A stretch of 64,000 nt of DNA, taken from assembly GCF_002939945.1 (NCBI RefSeq), contig NZ_MDEB01000003.1, forward strand, positions 500,547 to 564,546, in the 5' to 3' direction. Position 1 is the first letter of the stretch; every line of letters starts with the position of its first letter. Below, in pieces: positions 24,387 to 33,866 of this stretch. The notes below the pieces were generated by a model. That model did no database searches. It was not told where the DNA came from and saw only the letters and a list, made by a program, of their open reading frames with translations. Made by a program: the position numbers and the translations under genes. The DNA is from Xanthomonas arboricola pv. populi. GTDB taxonomy: Bacteria; Pseudomonadota; Gammaproteobacteria; Xanthomonadales; Xanthomonadaceae.

Positions 24387-25853
24387 ATGTTGCTCATGCC
24401 GCTGCACAAACCCTGGTCGCGCCAGAACATTCCCTGGGTGACCCTGCTGCTGGTGCTGATCAATGTGGTGGTCTACCTGGGCTATCAGCGCAAGGACGAT
24501 GCGCTGGTCGAAAATGCGGTGCGCTATTACGTCGAATCCGGTCTGGGTGCGTTGGAGGCGCAAGCGCACGAGCGCTATCTGGAGCAGACCAACGACGCCA
24601 GGCTGCGCGCTGCGCGCCAGGCCAGGCTGGACAGCGTGCCGGCGCGCCAACGCCTTGCGTATCTGGCGCATCTGACGATGCACGACGTGGCGTTCGCACA
24701 GGCGTTGCGCAGCGGCGCACTGTTCGAGGACGAGCAGCGTCTGCGCGAATGGCGCTCATTGCGCGCGCCCTACGATGCGCGCCTGTCCAAAGTGTTCACG
24801 CTGCGGCATCTGCAGCGCAGCTCCGAGTGGTCCCCTGCGAGGATGCTGACGGCCACCTTTCTGCATGGCAGTTTCGATCATTTGCTGGGCAACATGCTGT
24901 TTCTGCTGGCGCTGGGCACCTTGCTGGAAGGGGCGATCGGCAGCGGCTGGTTCCTGCTGCTGTACCTGCTCGGCGGGTTCGGTGCCAGCGCGGCCAGCCT
25001 GTGGTGGCGCTGGGGAGCGCCGGGCGGTGGCTTGGGTGCCTCGGGTGCGATCGCCGCCTTGATGGGTGCGTTCTGCGTGGTCTGGGGCAGGCGCAAGGTG
25101 CGCTTCTTCTACTGGTTCTTCGTGGTATTCGACTACGTGCGCGGGCCGGCGATCCTGCTGCTGCCGCTGTGGTTGGGCTGGGAGTTGTACAGCCTGCTAT
25201 GGAACGACGACGGCAACGTCGCCTTCGAGGCGCATGCCGGTGGGCTGATCAGCGGCGCGCTGCTCGGCGTCGCATTGGTGCTGTTGCGACGTACGCGTCC
25301 GTCCTTTATGGAGGAGAGTGAGGCAGTGCTGGTGGACGATCGCTGGGAGCGCGCGCAGCGGCATCTGGGACGCATGGAAAACGTGGAAGCCGAGCGCCTG
25401 TTGGCGGAGCTGGCCAGCGAGCAGCCGCACAATCTGGACGTGGCGCTCGCGCGTTACCGCACCGCGCGCAATGACGGTCGCAGCCAGGACAGCGTGCGGC
25501 ATGCGCAGACGCTGTTGCAGTTACACACGCATCATGCCGAACAGATGCGCAGCCAGCTCATGGTGGCTGCCGAACTGAGCAAGGCCGGGATCGCGTACGC
25601 GCCATCGGCACGCATGGCGCTGATCGCCACCTGTTTGCGCAATGGATTGCTGGCCGACGCCGAACGTCTGTTGAAAGAAGGCGAGCGTGGCGTGCCGCGC
25701 GACGAACTGGCGCATCACTGGTTCGTGCTGGCCTTGCGACACGGCGAGTTGCAGGACGGCACGCAACGTACGCGCCTGTTGCGTCACCTGTTGGAGCAGT
25801 TTCCCGAACAGGCACAGGCGAACAAGGCGCGGTTTTTGCTCGAGAACGGGTGA
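24387..25853 (+). CDS. Large rhomboid protease with periplasmic insert and C-terminal helical tail
   Basis: 488 residues. A first membrane helix (about 12-30) is followed by a charged insert of about 115 residues, then the rhomboid core: '[14 protein letters not shown]', GASG with the catalytic serine S219, and 'EAHAGG' with the catalytic histidine H283. From about residue 305 a cytoplasmic alpha-helical, TPR-like tail runs to the end. The tail looks related to that of the convergent gene at 26379-27653. An in-frame ATG nine bases further in is an alternative start. It is divergent from greB. Confidence 0.88.
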   Translation: MLLMPLHKPWSRQNIPWVTLLLVLINVVVYLGYQRKDDALVENAVRYYVESGLGALEAQAHERYLEQTNDARLRAARQARLDSVPARQRLAYLAHLTMHDVAFAQALRSGALFEDEQRLREWRSLRAPYDARLSKVFTLRHLQRSSEWSPARMLTATFLHGSFDHLLGNMLFLLALGTLLEGAIGSGWFLLLYLLGGFGASAASLWWRWGAPGGGLGASGAIAALMGAFCVVWGRRKVRFFYWFFVVFDYVRGPAILLLPLWLGWELYSLLWNDDGNVAFEAHAGGLISGALLGVALVLLRRTRPSFMEESEAVLVDDRWERAQRHLGRMENVEAERLLAELASEQPHNLDVALARYRTARNDGRSQDSVRHAQTLLQLHTHHAEQMRSQLMVAAELSKAGIAYAPSARMALIATCLRNGLLADAERLLKEGERGVPRDELAHHWFVLALRHGELQDGTQRTRLLRHLLEQFPEQAQANKARFLLENG

Positions 25854-26378
25854 GCGGTTTCAGCTTGATCCGTGTCGCCCAGGTGTCGCGACGTTGGGCG
25901 GGAAAGGACCCGTCGAGAGGGTCGGTGTGCATGGAAAAGCAGTGCTGGATGCGTTTGTTCGATCATGAAGCATCGGCTCCATGTCTGATGGGCGTCGCAC
26001 TACAGACAGCTTTTCACGTGAGCGCGGACCGACTGTCTGGTGCGGTGTCCTCGCCGGTTGCGGGACCGTGTGGCGGCATGGATGCCGCCACCGAGCCCCC
26101 AGGGATGGGTTCACGGCGTGTCCCGCAAGCGGTGAGGGCGCCACGCCCTCGACGCTGTGAGTTTGCTGCGAGGCGCTTGCCCGCCCACTATCGCGGGACA
26201 CGCTGCAAGTACGTCCTTGTAGCTCTTACGCGGCATCCATGCCGCGTAAGGTCCCGCGATGGTTCGCGGGCAAGGGCCCGTCGAGATGGTCGGTGTGCAT
26301 GGCTGCGAGCAATGCACGTCGCACTCTGGGCCGATGATGGAGGATCCGATTAGCGCATTAAAAAGCTCTGCCAGCCGC
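25854..26378. repeat. Repeat mosaic between converging genes
   Basis: No gene is supported. A direct repeat built on CCCGTCGAGA-GGTCGGTGTGCATGG occurs at about 25909-25932 and 26278-26301. Hairpins include GGCGGCATGGATGCCGCC near 26072-26089 and TTACGCGGCATCCATGCCGCGTAA near 26226-26249. These arms (GGCATGGATGCC type) are spread through the region, which looks like degraded copies of a dispersed palindromic element. Confidence 0.65.
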
Positions 26379-27653
26379 TCAAGCCGGTTGAATCGACACC
26401 GCTTTCAATACGGCTTGCAGCTTCGCGCGCAATGCATCGTCGTCGCAGTGAGTCAGTGCGTTTTGCAGTACAGCGCGCGCCTGGTCATCGCGGGCGAACC
26501 GTTCGCCCAGCAGCAAGCCCGCCTCCAGCGACCAGGCCGGCATCATCCGATCGCGCGGCCACGCGGCGATGGCCGCAAGCAGGCCATCGGTCGCCAGCTG
26601 GAATTGTCCGGCCATCTTGGCGCGCTCGGCCAGCAAGTTGGCTTGCTCAGGCGTCAGCGGGGTAAACGTGGAGTCGTCGTCCAGCGCTTCGCGCTGCAAT
26701 GCGAGCGCGCGACGCTCCTGTTTTTCCTGCAGCAGACGGTTGATGTACTGGCGGGTGTGCTCGCGCAGTTCGTCATTGCGATGGTGTTGACGCAGCAGGC
26801 GCTGATACAGCTCGTGCAACGCAAGGCTCACCGCACGCGAACGCACCGCCCCGCGCAGTGCCTGAAATGCTTCATCGGAGTGGCCGTCGCGCACGTACTG
26901 TTCCGTTTCGTCGAGCAGGCGCTGATCCGGGTCTTCGCGCTCGCACGCCACGCCGCCGCTGGGCATGTAGCCGAGTTCTTCGTGGTACTGGTACACCAGA
27001 TAACCCATTAGGTGGAAGCTGGCGAACAGGCTCCAGATCGAGGCGATCACCATCGTCGCCTCGCGTACGATCGGCGGCAGATACTTCACCGCAATGAAGA
27101 TCGCCGCGGTAGCGCTGCCCTGGATCACGTACAGCAAGCCGTATGCAGCCAGATACGGCCAGCCGATGCGCAGTGCCATGTCGATCGACACCGCGGGATT
27201 GAGGGCGCGGCGCAGGCTGCCGTCGATGGCCAGCGCGATCATCATGCCCGGCAGCAGCAATTGGACCGCCAGATACGCGATGGTCAGGCCGGGCTTGCCC
27301 GCCAGCACGCCTGCCGCACCAATGACGGCGCCTAGCGCAAACGCCAGCAGGATCAGCCGCAGCACCGCGCTGTCGAAGCTGTTGTAGCCCAGCTGCGGAG
27401 CATCGGCCTGCCCGTCGGCGGTATGGCGCAGGATGTCGAAAGCATAGGTGTAGGTCGCCATGCCCAGCACGCCGGCAATCACCAGTTTCAGGATGCCCGG
27501 CAGCACCAGCAACGCGCTGCACAGCGTCAGCGCAATCAACGCGTACAGCGCCGAACCGCGCAGCGGATAGGTGGCGATGGCCGGAATGCGGGTCCAGAAC
27601 GGTGCCGGCGCAGTCTGCGCGGCGACCTTGCGTGCGCGAAAACGGTCTTCCAT
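26379..27653 (-). CDS. Membrane protein with C-terminal helical tail (DUF4013-like)
   Basis: 424 residues. About six hydrophobic segments fill the first 230 residues, with a repeated small-residue pattern ('AVIGAAGVLAGKPGLTIAYL') resembling DUF4013-type membrane proteins; that match is tentative. A charged, helical cytoplasmic tail covers residues 240-424. Its last 90 residues align by eye with the tail of the rhomboid protease at 24387-25853, including a PRD...W...GE pattern. GGGGAG just upstream supports the start at 27653. Function unknown. Confidence 0.75.
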   Translation of the reverse strand: MEDRFRARKVAAQTAPAPFWTRIPAIATYPLRGSALYALIALTLCSALLVLPGILKLVIAGVLGMATYTYAFDILRHTADGQADAPQLGYNSFDSAVLRLILLAFALGAVIGAAGVLAGKPGLTIAYLAVQLLLPGMMIALAIDGSLRRALNPAVSIDMALRIGWPYLAAYGLLYVIQGSATAAIFIAVKYLPPIVREATMVIASIWSLFASFHLMGYLVYQYHEELGYMPSGGVACEREDPDQRLLDETEQYVRDGHSDEAFQALRGAVRSRAVSLALHELYQRLLRQHHRNDELREHTRQYINRLLQEKQERRALALQREALDDDSTFTPLTPEQANLLAERAKMAGQFQLATDGLLAAIAAWPRDRMMPAWSLEAGLLLGERFARDDQARAVLQNALTHCDDDALRAKLQAVLKAVSIQPA

Positions 27654-28015
27654 GACGCTCCCCAGGCGTGTGATGTGAAGGGATTGTGCGGGTGCGCGCG
27701 CCGCCACGCAATTGGGGGCAGGGCGAGCCAATTAAACCTGGAATGGGCACAGGCCGGCGACATGTCGCCGGCACGGTCTGGATATTGCTGGCCAGGCCAG
27801 GCCAGGCGTCGGTGCCTGCATTGCATTGAAGCTCGCTGTGTCCGATAGCATCGGATGCGCATCGACAGACCATCGATGCGTTGCGTGCATGATCTGTCCG
27901 ACGCACTGGGGGGCAATAGGTAAAATAATGGCCCGCCGCAATCTTGCGGCCATACGAGCGACCGGGCGCGCCGCGCCCCCGGCATTGCCGTCGCTCGCAT
28001 CACAAGGAGTGTCGC
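27654..28015. other. Divergent intergenic region with a 20-bp palindrome
   Basis: No gene seen. A perfect 20-bp palindrome, GCCGGCGACA with its complement, lies at 27753-27772. A second inverted repeat, CGCATCGA-N7-TCGATGCG, lies at about 27857-27879. Closer to nudK, TAAAATAAT near 27920-27929 could be a -10 region, and AAGGAGT at 28004-28010 is the nudK ribosome-binding site. Confidence 0.55.
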
Positions 28016-28615
28016 TTGAATCCATCCGCCACCGGCAACCCGCAGGTCCGCATTCGCAGCATTGATGTGCTCTCGGACAATTGGTACGTGCTGCGCAAGG
28101 TCACGTTCGATTTTCAGCGCAAGGACGGCCGCTGGCAGACCCTGTCGCGCGAGGCCTACGATCGTGGCAATGGCGCCACCATCCTGCTGTATAGCCGTGC
28201 CAAGCAGACGGTGATGCTCACCCGCCAGTTCCGTTTGCCGACGCTGCTCAACGGCAATCCCGACGGCATGTTGATCGAAGCCTGCGCCGGCCTGCTCGAC
28301 CGGGACGATGCGCTGACCTGCATCCGCAAGGAAACCGAAGAAGAAACCGGCTACCGCATCGACAACGTGCGCAAGGTGTTCGAGGCCTTCATGAGCCCCG
28401 GCTCGGTCACCGAACGCCTGTACTTCTTCGTCGGCGAATACTTCGACGGCGACAAGGTCGGCGAGGGCGGCGGACTCGAAGAAGACGGCGAAGAGATCGA
28501 GGTGCTGGAGCTGTCCCTCAATGCAGCGCTGGCGATGATCGGCTCGGGCAAAATCGCCGATGCCAAGACCATCATGCTGTTGCAATACGCCAAGTTGCAT
28601 GGTGTGTTGGCATAG
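28016..28615 (+). CDS. nudK: NUDIX hydrolase, NudK-like (GDP-mannose pyrophosphatase)
   Basis: 199 residues from a TTG start at 28016, chosen because AAGGAGT lies six bases before it and no ATG or GTG is suitably placed; the homologue in E. coli has a similar length. The Nudix box region reads 'GLLDRDDALTCIRKETEEET', with Asp in place of the first Glu and Lys for Arg, both tolerated in this subfamily. 'SPGSVTERLYFFVGEY' is typical of NudK, which hydrolyses GDP-mannose to GMP and mannose-1-phosphate. The exact substrate is inferred from the family. Confidence 0.85.
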   Translation: MNPSATGNPQVRIRSIDVLSDNWYVLRKVTFDFQRKDGRWQTLSREAYDRGNGATILLYSRAKQTVMLTRQFRLPTLLNGNPDGMLIEACAGLLDRDDALTCIRKETEEETGYRIDNVRKVFEAFMSPGSVTERLYFFVGEYFDGDKVGEGGGLEEDGEEIEVLELSLNAALAMIGSGKIADAKTIMLLQYAKLHGVLA

Positions 28616-28682
28616 AGCGGCACGTTGCGCTATGGCGGTAGCGCCTCAGAGTCGGCTGCCAAAGATCTAGGTCGCTTGCAAC

Positions 28683-29234
28683 TCAATGCACGCGCTTCAG
28701 GATCTTGTCCTGGTATTCGGATGCTCCGCCGCTCTGACAGCTTCCGCCATCCTGGGATAGGAACTCAGCAACACCGGGTTTGGGGTTGTCGGTTTCATCA
28801 ATCCGGAAGCCATAGAGCGGAGAGGGATAGGAAAAGCGTGGGTCGGGCTCTGCTTGCAAGATCAAGCAGCTGCCCGCGATCTCATCCACCCACCACGTAC
28901 TACGCAAGGTCACTGTCTGTCTGTGATGTTTAGGATCTTGTCCGGACAGACAGGTGTACTTCAACGTATAGCGATGACTTTTCTGATCCTTGACGGCGGC
29001 TTCCAGCCACAAGTCAGCGTGTGCACTTGCGCATTCAGGGCGTTCGCCCTCTATCTGCAAGAGGCCTGAGTAATGGCCGGCGAGAAGGTGCTGGCTGCGC
29101 AATGGCCACTTGATTGGGCCATAGCCAGGATCGTGGTAGTCGTAGTTGGGGTTGCGTGTTTTTTCCTGTGCTCCGCAAGTTGCAGTCAGAACAAGCATGG
29201 CAATCCCACAAAGATGCATCCATATCTTGCGCAT
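28683..29234 (-). CDS. Secreted protein of unknown function, low G+C
   Basis: 183 residues with a clear signal peptide ('MRKIWMHLCGIAMLVLTATC', then GAQE); 'LTATC' could also be a lipobox. Four more cysteines ('ASAHAD' upstream region, 'YTCLSGQ', 'GSCLIL', 'GGSCQSGG') could form two disulfides in the periplasm. I do not recognise a family. Base composition is unlike the neighbours: by hand I count 61 G+C in the 120 bases 28861-28980 (51%), against 42 of 60 (70%) at 29881-29940. This suggests acquisition by transfer. Confidence 0.6.
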   Translation of the reverse strand: MRKIWMHLCGIAMLVLTATCGAQEKTRNPNYDYHDPGYGPIKWPLRSQHLLAGHYSGLLQIEGERPECASAHADLWLEAAVKDQKSHRYTLKYTCLSGQDPKHHRQTVTLRSTWWVDEIAGSCLILQAEPDPRFSYPSPLYGFRIDETDNPKPGVAEFLSQDGGSCQSGGASEYQDKILKRVH

Positions 29235-29264
29235 AGTGTTCGTCCCTGTGGTTATTCGTTTTAC

Positions 29265-30770
29265 TCAACGCTTCCCACCAAAAATACTGCCGAAGATGCC
29301 GCGCACGATCTGCTGGCCGATCTTGTTGCCCACCGTGCGCGAGGTCTGCTTTGCCATCGTTTCCAGCATGCCCTGACGGCGGCCGGTGCCGAACACGACA
29401 TCCTTGACGGCTTTTCCGAAACCGCTGTCCTGCGTTTCCTCGTCCTCGCGCGTGCGTGCCGGCGGTGCGGCATTGTGTTCGGCGACCTGTTCGACGCGGC
29501 GTGCCAGCAGCTCGGCGGCCGATTCGCGGTTGATCGCGGTGTCGTAGCGGGTGCCGACCGGGCTGGCAGCGCGCACTTGCGTGCGCTCGGTCTCGCTGAT
29601 GGCGCCCATGCGGCAGCGTGGCGGGGCGATGAGCGTTTGCTGCACCGGCGCCGGCACGCCCTTGCCTTGCAAGGGCGACACCAGCGCCTCGCCGGTGCCC
29701 AGGCTGGAGATCGCCGTGGCCACATCGAGTTTGGGATTGGCCACGAAGGTCTGCGCAGCGGTCTTGACCGCCTTCTGATCGCGCGGGGTGAACGCGCGCA
29801 GGGCATGCTGCACGCGATTGCCGAGCTGGCCGAGGATGTTGTCCGGAATGTCGTCGGGAAACTGCGAGCAGAAATACACGCCCACGCCCTTGGAGCGGAT
29901 CAGTCGTACGACCTGCTCGATCCGCTGCACCAGCGCGGCGGGCGCATCGTCGAACAGCAGATGCGCTTCATCGAACACGAACACCAGCTTGGGGTGTTCC
30001 AGGTCGCCCACCTCGGGCAAACGCTCGAACAGTTCCGACAACAGCCACAGCAGGAAGGTGGAATACAGCTTCGGCTTGAGCACCAGTTGATTGGCTGCCA
30101 GGATGCCGATCACGCCGCGGCCGTCCGCTGCCACGCGCATCAGGTCGGCCAGTTCCAGCGCCGGCTCGCCGAAGAAGTGCTCGCCGCCGTCCTGCGCCAG
30201 CCGCAACAGGGCGCGCTGGATCGCGGCCACCGACTGGCTGGAGACCAGGCCGTAACTGGTGGACAGCTCCTTGCGTTCTTCCACCACCAACCCAAGCAAC
30301 GCCCGCAGGTCGTCCAGGTCCAGCAAGAGCAGGCCACGGTCGTCGGCCAGCTTGAACACGATGTCGAGCACGCCGGACTGGGTGTCGTTGAGTTCCAGAA
30401 TCCGCGCCAGCAGGGTAGGGCCCATCTCGCTGACGGTGGTGCGCACCGGGTGGCCGAGCTGGCCGTACAGATCCCAGAACACCACCGGGCTGGCGGCCGG
30501 CGCGTAGTCGGCGATGCCGATCTCCATGGCGCGCTGCAGCACGCCGGCGGCGCCGTCGCCGGCCACCGCCAGGCCGGCGACATCGCCTTTCACGTCGGCC
30601 AGGAACACCGGTACGCCCAGGCGCGAGAAGCCTTCGGCCAGGGTCATCAAGGTCACGGTCTTGCCGGTGCCGGTGGCGCCGGCCACCAGCCCGTGGCGGT
30701 TACCGAAGCGTCCTTCCAGCACAACCGGGATGTCGTCGGTGACGCCTTTGCCGAGCAGGAACGGGGCCAT
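29265..30770 (-). CDS. HerA/DUF853 family ATPase (YjgR-like)
   Basis: 501 residues, the same length as E. coli YjgR. Walker A GATGTGKT is at residues 31-38, Walker B is 'LVFVFDEAHLLF', and 'GVYFCSQFPDDIP' and 'LGNRVQHALRAFTPRDQKAV' are typical of this HerA-like helicase/translocase group. The last 90 residues are a low-complexity linker and a glycine-rich C-terminus ending in 'FGSIFGGK'. The biological role is unknown. The start at 30770 is the ATG nearest the conserved region; in-frame codons upstream look non-coding. It lies 30 bases from the low-G+C gene, same strand. Confidence 0.87.
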   Translation of the reverse strand: MAPFLLGKGVTDDIPVVLEGRFGNRHGLVAGATGTGKTVTLMTLAEGFSRLGVPVFLADVKGDVAGLAVAGDGAAGVLQRAMEIGIADYAPAASPVVFWDLYGQLGHPVRTTVSEMGPTLLARILELNDTQSGVLDIVFKLADDRGLLLLDLDDLRALLGLVVEERKELSTSYGLVSSQSVAAIQRALLRLAQDGGEHFFGEPALELADLMRVAADGRGVIGILAANQLVLKPKLYSTFLLWLLSELFERLPEVGDLEHPKLVFVFDEAHLLFDDAPAALVQRIEQVVRLIRSKGVGVYFCSQFPDDIPDNILGQLGNRVQHALRAFTPRDQKAVKTAAQTFVANPKLDVATAISSLGTGEALVSPLQGKGVPAPVQQTLIAPPRCRMGAISETERTQVRAASPVGTRYDTAINRESAAELLARRVEQVAEHNAAPPARTREDEETQDSGFGKAVKDVVFGTGRRQGMLETMAKQTSRTVGNKIGQQIVRGIFGSIFGGKR

Positions 30771-31047
30771 AGCGCAGATCCGGTGGGAAAAGCCGGATTC
30801 TAGCCGGCAATGTGGCCGGGCAAGCCGGGCGGGGATGGACCCCGGATTTCGACCGATCTGTCCGGCCGCCGACGGGCAGTTCAACGCCGCAGCCGGTGTG
30901 CCAGCCGCTTGCCGCCCTTCGCCCAGCTGTTCCAGGCCCGGTGCGCAACGGCCAAGCTAACGGCTCACTGACCCTGCCGGCCCGTCCGCCTTGCCCCGGT
31001 GTCGCCCCGGCGGCTACCCTGCCTGCCTTTCCGCTGTACTGCCTACG

Positions 31048-32628
31048 ATGCCGCTCGCTCATTTTGGTTTGCGCCCATGGCCGGTTCTGGTCGTGGTGGC
31101 GCTGATGTCTGTCGTCCCCGCTGCCCACGCCATTTCCAAACGCGACACGGAGAAGGCCGCCGTGCTCGATGCCCGCATGGCCGCCGCCGAAAAGCGCTAC
31201 CGCGATGCGCTGGTGCTGGTGAACAATTCCGACCCCAAGGGCACCGCCGAAGGCGATGCCGCGCTGGAGGACATGGAAGACGTCATCGACGCCTGCATCA
31301 AGCAGCGCGGCTGCCTGGTCGCCAATCAGCTGGCCACCTACAAGCGCCTGCTGAAGGCGCGCGCCGATGCCGAAGCACCGGCCGCCGAAGATCCGGAAGA
31401 CGACGACACGCTGCTGCAGGCCGACCCGGACCACCTCGGCCCGGCGGCGAACGGCGTGCCCGAGGCCGCGCGCGCCGCCACGCTGCTCAACGACCAGCGC
31501 CACGATTTCGACAAGATGGTGCAGTACAACCCGGCGGTGCAGGCCGGCATCCGCCGCTGGCTGACCGACATGCGCCCGGCGCTGCTGACCAGCTACGAGA
31601 ACTACAGCAGCCTGCGCGGGGTGATGTGGCCGGAATGGCAGAAGCGCGGCCTGCCCGAGGCGCTGCTGTTCGGCATCATGGCCAAGGAATCCAACGGCAA
31701 GGTGCACGCCAGCTCGCGTGCCGGCGCAGCCGGGTTGATGCAGTTCATGCCTGCCACCGGGCGTCGCTTCGGGCTGGGCCCGGACGGCACCGGCTTCGAC
31801 ACGCGCTTCGATGCACGCAGCGCCGCCGAAGCCAGCGCCGCGTACCTCAACGAGCGCATGGCCGGGCTCAACCGCAACATCGAACTGGCGCTGGCCGCCT
31901 ATAACGGTGGCGAAGGCCGCGCCGCGCGCGTGTTCTCGCAGAGCGGCGGGCGCGGGTTCTGGGAGCAGGACGTCTACAACCAGTTCCCGGCCGAAACCAA
32001 GGACTACGTGCCGATGGTAATCGCCGCGGCCTGGATCTTCCTGCACCCGCGCCAGTACGGCGTGGACTTCGCCAAGCTCGACGCGCAGCCGGCCACGCTG
32101 AAGCTGGCCAAGTCGACCACCATCTACGAACTCACCATCTGCCTGGGCAGCATGGGCGCGCGCGACGGCTACATGCGCGCGCTGCGCAACCTCAACCCGC
32201 GCTACGAATCCGATGGCTGGATTCCGGCCGGCACCGTCATCAACGCCACCAACCGCATCGTCAGCCTGTACACGCGCTACTGCGTCAACGGCCCGCGTGC
32301 GGACCTGGCGCGCACGCTGATCACCGCCGACCTCAACAGCGCGATCGTGCGCAGCAGCGCCACCGAGTACGTGCCCAGCGTGGCGGTGGGCGACGTCAGC
32401 CCGATGGCCGGCGTGCCGACCACTGTGGCCACCGGCCAACCGGTAGTCGCCAAGCCCAAGGCCAGGCAGGCGCGCAGCTACACCGTCGCCAGGGGCGACA
32501 CGCTCGGCCGCGTCGCGCAGAAGTACCAGTGCGAGATCAAGGAGCTGGCCAAGGCCAATGGTCTGAAGGCACCGTCGTATGCGCTCAAGCCGGGGCAAAG
32601 CATCAAGCTGGCCGGCTGCGATCGCTGA
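31048..32628 (+). CDS. Lytic transglycosylase with LysM domain (MltD-like)
   Basis: 526 residues. A signal peptide ends near 'VVPAAHA'. A coiled, acidic segment precedes the SLT domain, which has the catalytic glutamate E214 in 'AKESNGK', then 'SSRAGAAGLMQFMPATGR' and 'NIELALAAYNGGEGRA'. A single LysM domain closes the protein ('YTVARGDTLGRVAQKY'). It should cleave peptidoglycan glycan strands in the periplasm. MltD of E. coli has two LysM domains and a lipobox; this protein has one LysM and no clear lipobox. Divergent from the HerA-like gene. Confidence 0.9.
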   Translation: MPLAHFGLRPWPVLVVVALMSVVPAAHAISKRDTEKAAVLDARMAAAEKRYRDALVLVNNSDPKGTAEGDAALEDMEDVIDACIKQRGCLVANQLATYKRLLKARADAEAPAAEDPEDDDTLLQADPDHLGPAANGVPEAARAATLLNDQRHDFDKMVQYNPAVQAGIRRWLTDMRPALLTSYENYSSLRGVMWPEWQKRGLPEALLFGIMAKESNGKVHASSRAGAAGLMQFMPATGRRFGLGPDGTGFDTRFDARSAAEASAAYLNERMAGLNRNIELALAAYNGGEGRAARVFSQSGGRGFWEQDVYNQFPAETKDYVPMVIAAAWIFLHPRQYGVDFAKLDAQPATLKLAKSTTIYELTICLGSMGARDGYMRALRNLNPRYESDGWIPAGTVINATNRIVSLYTRYCVNGPRADLARTLITADLNSAIVRSSATEYVPSVAVGDVSPMAGVPTTVATGQPVVAKPKARQARSYTVARGDTLGRVAQKYQCEIKELAKANGLKAPSYALKPGQSIKLAGCDR

Positions 32629-33017
32629 CCAGCGCGGGCGCACCGCCTCGGCGAGCCGCCTCTGCGAGCTGCGCCGGGCCGCGCTCCCGTAGGAGCGGAC
32701 CTGGCCGCGACGAAGCGGTCCCGGTAGCTCCGGCATAGGCGAGCGCACTCCGAATCGAGGCTGGGAGTGCCGAAGGCGCGTGCGCACGAAGCCTCACCGT
32801 GAATGCCCCATCGCGGTCGGGCCCGCTCCTACAATGCCTTGTCGCGGTCAGGCCCGCTACAACGGTGTGGCCGCATTGCGCCGATTGCCGGATTGGGGGT
32901 GAAGCGCGCTTGTGCGCGAGGCGTTATCGAGAACGTCCAATCACGGGAAAACCCGCCACTACGCAGGGGCTGTCGTCGTGCGTACCGACGCGGGGGATGA
33001 TCGCCGCGCCGCTGTGA
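32629..33017. other. Intergenic region with a composite GTAG repeat
   Basis: No gene is supported. It holds repeat copy 3 (32689-32860). The remainder has a degenerate CGCTTGTGCGCG segment near 32906-32919, related to the arms of repeat copy 2. The genes on both sides converge, so this region should contain their terminators, but I find no U-tract hairpin. Confidence 0.6.
32689..32860. repeat. GTAG-headed palindromic repeat, copy 3 (composite)
   Basis: A left arm GTAGGAGCGGACCTGGCCGC (32689) matches copy 1 exactly. Two right arms follow: 32811-32832 ending GGGCCCGCTCCTAC, and 32841-32860 ending AGGCCCGCTAC. It therefore looks like two overlapping elements that share or lost an arm. Confidence 0.8.
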
Positions 33018-33866
33018 TCAGCTCGCCTGGCGACGGGCGAGCGCCTGCCCCAGGCGAACTGATGTCTCTGCGGCAAGTCCGCCATCGAGCTTCGCGACAC
33101 CTGGCGGCAGCAGCACGATCACAGTCGAGCCGTAGTTGAAGCGCGCCATCTCCGCAAACTTCTCCAGCACGATGCCCTTGCCGCGATAGTCCTTGCGCGT
33201 GATGCGATCGCCATAGCGCGGAATCTCCACGCCGCTCCACACCGTTTCCACGCCCGACACCAGCAGCGCGCCCACCATCACCGAGGCCATCGGGCCGAAG
33301 TCGGTATCGAAGTGGCAGACCAGGCGCTCGTTGCGCGCGAACAGCCGCGGCACGTTGCGCACCGCATCCGGTCCCACGCTGAACAGGCGGCCGGGCACAT
33401 GCACGGTCTCGCGCAAGGTGCCGGTCCACGGCATATGCACGCGGTGGTAGTCCTTGGGCGAGAGGTAGACGGTGGCGAACAGGCCATCGTTGAACGGCTG
33501 CGCGGCGTCGGCATCGCCGAGCAATTCGGCGGCAGTGAACGACTGTCCCTTGGCCTGGAAGATGCGGCCGTTCTCGATCGGGCCGAGCTGGCTGATGCGG
33601 CCGTCGGCAGGCATCAACAGCGCCGCAGGATCGGCATCGGGCACGCGTGCGCCCGGCTTCAAGGCGCGGGTGAAGAATGCATTGAAGGTGGGATACGCGC
33701 GCGGGTCCGGTTGCAGTGCTTCGCTCAGGTCCACGCCGAACTTGCGCGTGACCGTGTCGATCAACCATTGCTTGGTGGACGGCGTATCGGAATAGGCCAA
33801 CGCACGCGCCAGCGAGCACAGCAACCGGTGCGGCAGCACGTAGGTCAGGGAAGTGACGAGACTCAC
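33018..33866 (-). CDS. psd: Phosphatidylserine decarboxylase proenzyme
   Basis: 282 residues. The enzyme makes phosphatidylethanolamine from phosphatidylserine at the inner membrane and cleaves itself to form a pyruvoyl group. Cleavage is expected between G246 and S247 in 'FNYGSTVIV'; the usual LGST reads YGST here. Other landmarks are 'PADGRISQ' and '[13 protein letters not shown]' with the catalytic histidine. The GTG start at 33866 overlaps the stop of the SCO gene (GTGA), so translation is coupled. Confidence 0.95.
   Translation of the reverse strand: MSLVTSLTYVLPHRLLCSLARALAYSDTPSTKQWLIDTVTRKFGVDLSEALQPDPRAYPTFNAFFTRALKPGARVPDADPAALLMPADGRISQLGPIENGRIFQAKGQSFTAAELLGDADAAQPFNDGLFATVYLSPKDYHRVHMPWTGTLRETVHVPGRLFSVGPDAVRNVPRLFARNERLVCHFDTDFGPMASVMVGALLVSGVETVWSGVEIPRYGDRITRKDYRGKGIVLEKFAEMARFNYGSTVIVLLPPGVAKLDGGLAAETSVRLGQALARRQAS

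Noticed and set aside
25854..26378. Short frames in the repeat mosaic after the large rhomboid gene
   Set aside because: They consist of hairpin and direct-repeat sequence, have no ribosome-binding sites and no recognisable protein features.
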